This document shows positions 1-56,424 of a DNA stretch of 64,000 nucleotides, one piece after another. Source of the stretch: Pampus argenteus. Its lineage: Eukaryota > Chordata > Actinopteri > Scombriformes > Stromateidae. Below the pieces are notes generated by a model. The model was not told the origin of the DNA. It worked only from the letters and a program-made list of their open reading frames with translations, and searched no databases. Both the position numbers and the translations under genes were made by a program. How positions within the stretch are numbered: position 1 is the first letter of the stretch; the number at the start of each line of letters is the position of its first letter. The stretch covers positions 17,849,001 to 17,913,000 of the forward strand of contig CM072879.1 of assembly GCA_036937835.1 (NCBI GenBank). Reading direction: 5' to 3'.

Positions 1-387
1 TTTCATAGTTTGTGCTCTGCTGTTAAACTAATTTAGCCAGTTCTCACAGAGAAAATATCACCACCCACAATGATTAGTAATATTTCTTTATAGCATGAAT
101 ATCCCAATCAGCGTGCTTCTGCTGTAGTTAACCACTTTGTGACTGCAGTCCTGAAATATGTTTAAATGCGACATCCAGACATCCTGAGAGGTGAATCTGC
201 TCAGTCGAGTTTTCTAAGTCATCCTTTTTTTTCCCCGAATACACAGAATCAGATTTTTGACAGATAAAATGATGTATTAAAATGTTGTTGGTAAAAATAA
301 TTCTCGGCAGGGGTATTGTGTGAAATGCTTGTTTAATTAACTTGTGTGCCTCTTTGTCCTCTTTTCTACATCCTTTTCCTCCATCAG
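1..387 (+). other. macf1: macf1 intron, partial at window edge
   Basis: This is non-coding sequence ending in a pyrimidine tract and the acceptor CCATCAG immediately before the exon at 388. Nothing else is recognised in it. Confidence 0.8.
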
Positions 388-46786
<46,399 letters not shown>

Positions 46787-48130
46787 GACCAGCTGCTCAA
46801 AGAGACTGAGACCACATAGAAAGAGGAGCAGAACCGTCCTCCTCCTCTGAGGAGCAGGAGGAAGATGGACAGCTAGCGTCGGTACCAGCCCTCGACCTCA
46901 GCGTCCATCTGTACGGCCTGTCCAGAGTTTCTGCACTATGACTGATATTTAACAGAGGAAAGGAGGAGACGGATGAGATACATGAATCTCTTTCTCACTC
47001 TTTCCTCTCATGTCATGAACGGATTGAAAACAAGAGGAGAATGATTCTGAGTCTTTTCCCCTTTAAGAAGCGACCTCAGTTTGCCTTCCAGTCTCCTGCT
47101 TTTTTCTTTCAGATGTTCCCCATCAGCGTGGAACCAAACACCAACCAACATGACGAGACGCTGCCTTATTTCTGTTACACACTTCTGTCCCGACAGAGAC
47201 GGAGCGACAGAGAAAGTCTTTAAACTGTTTTTTTTTTTACCACATTTGACACATAAATGCACACATTTAAACAAAGAGGCGTGGTTAGGAGTGGGACGCA
47301 CCACGACTACAAAAAACAAAAAAAAAGCTCAAATGGCATTCAGGAGAAAAAAAAATTGTGGGTTATTATTTTGGCTTGTGGGCCAGATGCCTCAACGATG
47401 AGTTAAAAAAGAAAATTTGCACAGGAAGCGACATGGCAGTCGTTGCATATTTTCCCGCCTCCTGAGCTCTCCACATGTGGTGTCTGCCTCGAAACGCTGT
47501 CCGACACGCACACACACAGAAATACACACCGGCCGACCTCAGACTCAGAGGATCGGTGGTGGTGGTGACGGTGGCGGTCGTGGTGCTGCTGCAGCTGAGG
47601 GCAAACACTCACACACTGAAAACACCGCAGAGCAGACTCCTCCCGACCGCTGGAACGTTAACATCAGCCTTGTGTGTGTGTGGGTTTTGTCACATGCCGA
47701 CGTAACAATCCGACACACAAAAATCACACAACCTGGCAACAGAAAGGACTATTTTTACGGTGACACATTGAACTAACAGCACATTACTGACAATATAGGA
47801 CATGTGTAACCTAACCAGATGTTAATGAGTGTGTTCGCCAAGTTCAACAACCAGCATGCACTAATTATCTCTTCCTCTGCTGTTCCACCTTAACGTCTAC
47901 CAACCCAGTGGCACACACACACACACACTCTCACACGGTGGCGTGTGTATCATGTGCGTCTTTGTCACATGTTACAGGAAACAATAGAGGTCATTGAATT
48001 GAGTCACTGTATGCAAACGTTTAATTTGCGAATGTCATTTTGTGTTTTTTTTTCTCGTTGTTTTCTGGTTAATTTATAATCTGTTGTTATTTAGCTTGAA
48101 TAAAGAAAAATCTATTTATTTTTCAGTTTC
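46787..48130 (+). other. macf1: macf1 3' untranslated region
   Basis: The 3' UTR follows the stop at 46,784-46,786. There is no other gene signal up to the hexamer AATAAA at 48,099-48,104, with the likely cleavage site some 15-25 bases further on. Small open frames here on either strand have no support. Confidence 0.7.
48099..48104 (+). terminator. macf1: macf1 polyadenylation signal AATAAA
   Basis: A canonical hexamer (TTGAATAAAG) about 1.3 kb after the macf1 stop is the first convincing one in the 3' UTR. The downstream sequence is T-rich. Confidence 0.65.
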
Positions 48131-51100
48131 ATATCATATCACCATTCGGGGAGAGTGATTTTAGTATTATGGTAAAAGACTTTTTGTACCAAGGAAATGT
48201 CTGCTCCGCTCTTCTGACATTATCTGTGTGTGAGGTGTGTTTCTACTCCATTATTCACTAGGTCGCTGATTCTAGTGGCAGCCTTGTTTTTCTTTCTCTG
48301 TTTTTGCTAATGACTACGATTCCCAGACCATGACCAAAGGGGTTTGCCCTTTATGTGTAAAGAGAGAACTACAGATATGAATGACAGGGGACCTGGGCAG
48401 AGTGGACCAATGAGAGCGGATTTCCTCCCTCGCGTCCCTCCCCAGCGTCTCTTCTTCTAGGCTTTTCTTTTTTTTCAAATGTCCCGTCATTGGCGGGGCG
48501 GAGTTGTCTCTGTGTTATCTCAGTGTAAGAGATGAAGTCTATGAAAACCTAATGAAATTACAGTAAGAAAGAAGACATCTTAAGGTGATTTTTATTTATT
48601 TATTGTCTCTCCGTGGGGGGGATTTGGGGTGCAGGAGACGAATCCGCCACCTTTTTGATGCTGTGCTACTCTGTGTGATGATGAGAACATGGAGGGAGGG
48701 AGGCGTGTTACTAGGAGTCAATTGTGTACAAGTAAAACAAAAAACTAAAATTATAAACAATTTTTTGTTCTGTTTTTGTATTAAAAATATGCTTGCAGTA
48801 TTACTGTTTCCTGTCATTGATTTGTTTGCAGATGAAATCTGAAAGTTACTGTGTGAATGTGTGAAAAGGATGCAACGATTAGTCACAGAAATCCACTGAA
48901 TATTAGTTTCCTTCATCCTCTGATAGTAAACTGAATATCTAATATGCACTATGAAGAACTTTTAATGCAAACTAAAAATGTATAAAATTATAAAATAATT
49001 GTCGTATCAGAAGAGAATCTGGGCTAAATCTAAAAAATCTGTTCAATTATTTCTGAATTTAAAGCAGTTTGTATTTCAGATTTTATAATTAGGTGTATAA
49101 CCAGTAATATACACTTTTGTGTGCATGCATCGTGCCTACGTAACTTCTTTTTTTATGATTTTAAATTAGTTTTGTACTTAATTAGTTTTAAACATGTAGT
49201 CTGCACATAAAAGTGATCTTTAAGTCAGTTTGTATGAACATGTGCATGCTTTCATAATTGTGTTTAATGTGAAAAGCTAATTTGCAGTAATTATATGTAC
49301 ATGCCTACAGACCGGACATTTCTAAGTAATTATCCTGTCAGAGATAAGGACACATCCGTTTGCATCTTCACAGAGGAAGTGGCTGTGGTTAAGTGTTAAT
49401 ATGAACTTTAAAAATGTCCCTTTTCGTCTCCTCTCCAGTGAGTATTTGTCATCGTAAACTCCTGATCGCAGCCTCACGTTGTGTCTGTGTGAGACACAGA
49501 AGGAGAATTTGAAAATAACTTTGTCCTGTTTATTTGGTGGTTCCACCGGAGATGATGAGGTCTGAGTCCACCCTCTGCAGCTGTGTGTACACACACTCAC
49601 TCCTCTCATTTTCTGTCCTCTCTCAATCCATCTACGCCCGTCCTCCCTGGCCTGCAGTCTATCTGTCATCCTAAACTTCTCTCTGATGACAGTCCTCGCT
49701 CTGTTCCACCACTTCTGTCTCTCAGGAATGTCATTTTTCATTTACGTTGGGTTTATATGGTTTCAAGGGCACTCGGCTCGCCTTCATTCCCTCTTCTTTT
49801 TTCCATTTTGTCATGCTTGTTCACGCTCCGTCACTTACTCCCCGTCTCTCCGTTCACCTTCCTCTCTCCATTATCTCCCCAGACAAAAACCCTTTAAAGT
49901 TGCAGATGTGTAGTGAAAAGAAAAACAAAATGGGTAGAGCGTTAATTCCTGGCATTTGGGACTCGCCCTTTCGGCCAGGACAAAATGAACCTCGGTCAGT
50001 TTGGTTTGGTCAGTGTTATTCATGCCTTTCAAAGTGACCACAAGTACCAGGCCGCTTTGAAGAAACGAGTACACAAACACGGGCTGGCACGGGCTGAAGC
50101 TCACTACTATATTTGAGTCATTTCTTCCCTGTGAAGCCTTTTGGTTTGAACACGCACACATGCACCGAGTGTGTTTGCATTAGGACTGATGCAGGGCAGG
50201 TTGAGGGGAACTAATGAATGGCTCAGTGGGAAATGGTGTTTCACATAATATACAATCTGCCACTTCAGAGTAGAAATGTTCAAAGTTCGTCAAAAGTCTT
50301 TAATATTAGTTAGACATGGATTTAATTTAGAGTTAAAATTTAGCATCTTGTTTCTGCTCCAAATCAAAGCTGCATAAAAGTGACAAATCTGTCTTCATTT
50401 CGGCTCCGTAAGATAAAATACTCCAAAAGGCAAATAAAAATATACCTGAATACGTCAATAAATGGTTTATTTATAAACATTTATAATTAAAATGAAGCAT
50501 TTCGTCAGCAGGCTAATGCTAACAAAGTTAAAGCTCGAGGTGTTTTTGCATCATTGGGTTAAATATTCATAATCACGTTTCAGCATTTTGTAATTGGTCT
50601 GAAAGAAAACTGGACTTCTTCTGCAAATCACAGGTCACAGTTATCTAAAGGCAAGCTGTCGTAAGCGTTTGATTAGATGACTAAATAATTATCACGTACA
50701 CATCACGTAGAATCACATAACGGGAGAAACAGGAAAATGTCAAAAAGCAGGTTGTAAAACTGCTTTTTGACGGCTGTTTTGTCTGATTGTGCTTTTGGAT
50801 ATTTTGTCTGTAAAACTTTCGTTGAGAAGTCAGCAAACCTTCAACTATGTGGCTACAAATGTGTTGCTGACTTTCACATATATCATATAAAATCAAAAGT
50901 TTGTTAGAAAAAGAGCAATACAATCATTTACAATTTAGTAATGAAAACCAGATAAGCTCTGTCTGGCCACTGTGTCGGGTTATTGATCCATTGATCAGCT
51001 GACTGATCATATCAAACAAAGGTTTTGTTTAACATATAATCAATGCATAACCATTATAAAACATCTCAGCTAAACACAGGTCAAATTGCATTAACGTCTA

Positions 51101-52502
51101 TGAGATCTGAGGGCGTGGCCATGACTGTATGTGCTGGTCTGGTCTGTAGATGGCAGCAGAGAGAAACAGAAGGTTTTACGTTGTGTACGTAAAATTAGCT
51201 TTAAAGCTAATAAGAGGTTCATTTTGTATCTGCTATAATGTCTTTATTTTTCTCATAATGTCAAATAGACTAAAAACATTTAAGTACCGTGGATAGTCCT
51301 AAATCCCAGAAATGAGTTAGCGTTATTATACTTCCGGTTTACTCGTCTTGAAGTCGAAGGTTTTTTTTAAAAAAAGGGTTAAATAATGTCTGTGGGTAAC
51401 AGACGTTTAAGAAATGTTCACGTTTTGTTCTACGACATAAAATACGTCAGTAAATACACCACTTGTTAAAGTCCTTACATGTTTTTAAAAAAAAAAGACA
51501 GTTGCTAACAAGTGGCTAAATGAAACTACAGAGGTTTAATTGTAGGTTTTTCAATTGTTTTTAGTGGTGGCGAAGTCGTGCAACTGTGGTGTAGTTGGTT
51601 TAAAGCTAAATGTTAGCTTTTTTTTCTTACCGCAACTGTATTTACACGCCATAAAAGTCGTGCTCACTTGCTAACTTCTGGGTTAGCCTACGAAAATATC
51701 CCACAGCACTGTTATTAGCTAGTTTATTGGCAGCTAAAATGCTGTAGCTAGCTACATTTACGAGTGATAATACAGTGACGGTACAGCAGTATGAATATAT
51801 ATATTATATATAAGTACTGGATGGTGTTTTATTTTATTTATTTTTATCAATTTCCTCAATAATCGATAGCTAGCTTAAAAAGCTAGTACTAAATGTGTTT
51901 AGCCGATATGTTTTAAGGTAAGCTACGTAGCCAAAATAGACCCAAAAGTGAAAAAAAATAAATAATGTAATTTATTTAATCAACTAATTGGTAGTAAATG
52001 AAAAAAAAAACTGACTGAAGATTAAAGGAAAACATAAAGCTCAAGTATTCAGTTATATTTCTCATCTGATGTCCTTTTTGACACTGTTGGGCCTCCGTAC
52101 AAAGTGACATTTTTAGTGAAATTTCTCCACTTTTTGCTTTGAAACTCTCATGCTAGTTATAAGTGGAAAATTCGGCATCTGGTCATTTGATGTGATTCCC
52201 GCCAAGCCGCCTGAGACTCAGCACTGAATGTCTATGAAAGGAAACAGTCATGAGAGGATGAAAAGATAGATGGGTGGAGGTAAAAGGGGGAGAGAGAGAG
52301 AGAGATGAGGTCTCCCAAAGAGACCACTGGGAGGGGTGAGGAGATGCTGCGGAGAGTTTAGACTTGAAAGAAGAGGAGAGGCGGAGGCTTGGAGGGAAAC
52401 TCCCTCCTGGTTATGAACAACTGCTGCACACGCCAAGCTTCATACATGGGACACACTCACACCGCTGCACAGCTCACACACTCCCAACAGGCAGTGAGTG
52501 TG

Positions 52503-52533
<31 letters not shown>

Positions 52534-52730
52534 AAGTATGTTTGTGAGTGTGTGTACGAGACCTGCCACAGAGTTGAGGACTGTAGAAGAAACCTCTTGT
52601 CTCTCCCAAGGACTACAATCAGGAAACAATTTTCTGGAGTTATCCTTTTTATAAATTGGATTAGGAAAGACCCCAGAGATGTGTGGGCGGGGGACGGTTT
52701 GAAAGGATGAATAAGTACTCAAGGATGACA
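48131..52730. other. macf1-bmp8 intergenic region
   Basis: No coding exon, RNA gene or CRISPR-like array is seen. The sequence is mostly AT-rich. It includes a dispersed-repeat fragment (about 48,870-48,945), A-rich runs (51,370, 51,490), many TAGCTAGC-type short motifs between 51,500 and 51,900, and a TG tract (52,509-52,533). Open frames on the minus strand near 49,322-49,741 and elsewhere have no recognisable protein features. Confidence 0.65.
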
Positions 52731-52731
52731 G

Positions 52732-52808
52732 GATAAAAGCTTCCAGCAGCGCTCGCTCCACAGCAGACGATCGCTTGAGGTATCTGGTTGAGCGTTGACT
52801 CACTGCAG
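52732..52808 (+). promoter_or_regulatory. bmp8a: candidate bmp8 core promoter and leader exon
   Basis: GATAAAAG (52,732-52,739) is TATA-like. A start site about 25-30 bases downstream would give a short leader ending at the consensus donor CTGCAG|GTGAGC (52,808/52,809). A matching acceptor CTCTTGCAG ends at 53,179, giving a leader intron of about 370 bp before the ATG region at 53,353-53,371. This is inferred from signals only; transcript evidence would settle it. Confidence 0.4.
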
Positions 52809-53352
52809 GTGAGCTCGTCTTCTTTTTGAGGTCAAGAAAGTGTTGCAGTAAAAAATTGATGACACAGCTCTCAAATTTCACTTCAATCACAGCAGCACCT
52901 GCTCATCACTGAAATGGCTTTCCATCCTCCGAGTTTATAACTTCAAAGTGGAGACCAATCTTCCTTCTTGGGGCATTGTAATTATGCCCTCAGTCTCATT
53001 ATCTCTGTTTCTTCTGCTGCACGACTGAGAGGTGAGTGAGACCCGCGCGGATCAGAGGGTGAGGAGGTTGTTTTCTTCGTCTTCAAGATTAGAGAAGGTA
53101 GAAGAGGGAGAGAGGGAGGCAAAGGGGGGAGGGAGAGATAAACAGAGGCAATTTAAGGCGGTAAACACATCTCTTGCAGGGCCAGCTCTCCTCTAAACAC
53201 ATCAGGCATTAGATCAACGCTGCATTTGTCTGCGGTGACTCCGCGAAGCAGTCAGAAGACAAACTGAAGCGAGACGCTGTAAAACGAGGAAACGTGTGCA
53301 GCTAAATAATTGGGATTAAAATTTACCAAGAAAAGAAGAAGATAACCAGCGC

Positions 53353-56300
53353 ATGAGGGAAACCACAACCATGGCCTCAAATGTCTCCCACAGCCTCTCC
53401 TGCCTCTGCAGGAAGACTCAACAGCAGCACACGAGCAGCAGCAGATCCACCAGCGGGCCTCACCGGTCGCTCCTCCACCCCAGGACTCTGCTCCTGCTGC
53501 CCCTGCTGCTCCTGCTCTCCCTTTCCCTGTGGAGCCAGCAGGCCGAGGCCATGGTCCACTCCAGCTTCCGCAGGCTCAGTGGCCGCGAGAAGAAGGAGAT
53601 GCAGAAGGAGATCTTGTCCATCTTGGGTCTTCCCGGGCGACCCAGACCCCACCCGCCGCTCCGACCTCCCTCCTCAGCGCCGCTCTTCATGCTGGACCTG
53701 TACCACGCCATGTCGGCTGATGGGGAGGATGAAGGGAATGAAATTATCGGGAACGGACCGGCCATAGTGAAGTTTGGAGGGGCGGACAGGTTGGCTCAGG
53801 TGAACCATGCAGCTCTGCCAACCCTCAGTACGCACACACCGCCGCTGGGGACGGTGGTCAGCGAGGCCGACACCGTGATGAGCTTCGTCAACCTGGGTGA
53901 GTCCATGTGGAAAACAATCACTTATCCTACATTTCCTTACAATGTCTGGAGGAGGTCGTAGGGTAGACAATATATCGATATCATATCATGATATGAGGCT
54001 AGATATCATAGATTGTGTTGTCTTTTCCTGGTCCTAAAGACTCTGAGAAACAATAACGAGCATTTTCACATATTTCTTTACATAAAAAAAAAAACGATTG
54101 TGAAATTAATCATCATATTATTAGTCATTAACCATTAGTTTAAGAAAAAGCATCAGAAGAAAGTATCAGTGGAAAATCAAGGAAGGTATTAGCTAGCTGT
54201 TTGCCCCGTTTCCAGTCTTTATGCTAAGCTATCGAGCTGCTGGCTAAGAGTCACTTTTACATTTAAATAAACGTCCAGTACGTTCAGATTAAGCGTCTAT
54301 TACCAGAGTTTTTAATCTGGTGTCGATGGCGACTTTCCCACGCCGACCTCCCGGAACGGCTAACTCCTGGTTAGCCTTCTGCTAACTTAAACGTAGATAA
54401 AATCATTTAATTGTGGCTCTTCCAGACGTTTCAAATGTTATCGGACCGAACGGATCAACTTCTGATTATGAAACAAGTCATTTTAACGGCGGCGGCGGCA
54501 GCGTACGCAGCACACGTCAACAGTGTAATTATGTAATTACTCTCATTACCAGAAGGGGGAGACAAAAACATTGCACTCCAGCTTTATAAAATGTCAAACT
54601 ATTCCTTTAACTTTAAATTGAGGACATTTTTATCATCAGTTTTGAATGACAGAGACGTTTTTTTACTCCGCGGTTTGAAAATGTAAACTTGGAGGAGATG
54701 AAATTACACTTGATGACACAGTGACAAGTGCCATGTTGATGCTACTCTTTTAGCTCCTCTGCTGCACAGATTTCCACAAACATTTACCCCTCAGAGAGCA
54801 TTAAAACCCAACGTCAGTATGGTTGAACTATTTTGGTACGTTTCCATTTCAACCCAGCAGATTCAGTCAAACTGGGCTGAACGTCCTGAAAACGTCTCTG
54901 AGAACGAGACTGACGATAGAAACCTCGATGGAGGCAAAAAAAAATAATAAAATAAAATATATATATATATATATATACATTATATGATATGATTATTTTA
55001 ATTAAAGCATGACTAAAGCAAAAAACAACAACATTATGGGTACATAATTATAACATCAAATGCACTTTGAGATGCATTTTATGTGAAAAGTGTATATTAA
55101 GTTTTTTATTATTATTATATTAATATTATTATTATTAATGTAATAGGGTCTAAGTGATTCTTACTTCTTTCTGCATATAACTGGAATTAAAATATACTTT
55201 AAATAGTTATTATTCAATAATTGATAAGTGAATCAACAGAGAATTGATTTACAATAAATTAATCAATTATTTATTGTATTTATAATCATTTTTAACCACT
55301 TTACTTCAGTGTATATGATAATAAACTGAATATCTTTGGGCTCATCGGACAGAAAACGCTGTTTGTTCAACTTGTGATCAGCATTTTTCACTATTTTCAA
55401 GTAATTTCTGTATTTATTAAGAAAATTACTGTTTTCATCTACATCGTCAGACTCTCATCAGAACCACACAGTCGTCTGACTGATGTCTATCTGTCAAAGC
55501 ATAAAAAGTTAAACATCCTCCTCTCGATCGCTTCCTTCCTCCGGATCGGGATGCTGATCTGAGCCTACTTCACCGTGGGAAACGCAGTCCCCTCTCACTG
55601 CTGAGGGTCTTTTATAAACTCACAAAATAATGACAGCTTTCATTTTCAGAGTTCTTCTCTGTTTGGGAGAAGAAAATGCACCCTGAAATTTATCAGTCAA
55701 CGCTGCAAAAACACAACATTTTATCATCCGAACCAGCTCTACGTTGTAAACAAAGGTGACTCATGTTGCAGGCACCAGTTTTACTTCTCTTACTTTGTGG
55801 TGAGACACTTTAAATCTCATCAGATCTCCTCAAAGTACGTGTCACATAAAAATACCACTTCACACAAACGTAGAGGATATAAAATAAATCAAGCATAAAG
55901 TAAAAAGTCAAAGTTAGCTGTGCGTATATTTCAGCATGATACCTGATGAACAACATGGTACACACACAGTTAGTTTCTATTTCTATGACAGATCAGATCA
56001 GTTCATGTAAGTTAAATCTTAGGGTGTGTGTGTGTGTGTGTGAGTGTGTGTGTGTGTGTGTGTGTTCCTACGCATATGTAATGGGAAGAGACACAGCTGG
56101 TTAGAATTAAAGGCTCCACCGACACACACGCTGAAGAAAAAACCAAACGGTCCGAAGCGAGATGAAAATACTGCTGTGGAGGGAGCGACTCTAAAAATAC
56201 CAGACAGGGCTGCAATTAGTGGTGTGTGTGCTGAGCAGCTGCTGCGGTTCAGGGCACTAAGTGTCTCTAATTACTGCTGTGTGTGTGTATGAGTGTGTGT

Positions 56301-56358
56301 GCTGATATGAGCATGCCCAACCCATCAGGGGTGTCCTGTCCTTAGTGTCTCTATTTAC

Positions 56359-56424
<66 letters not shown>

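Noticed and set aside
49322..49741. 139-residue minus-strand open frame between macf1 and bmp8
   Set aside because: The composition is not protein-like for this genome, there is no known motif, and no promoter or polyadenylation pairing was seen.
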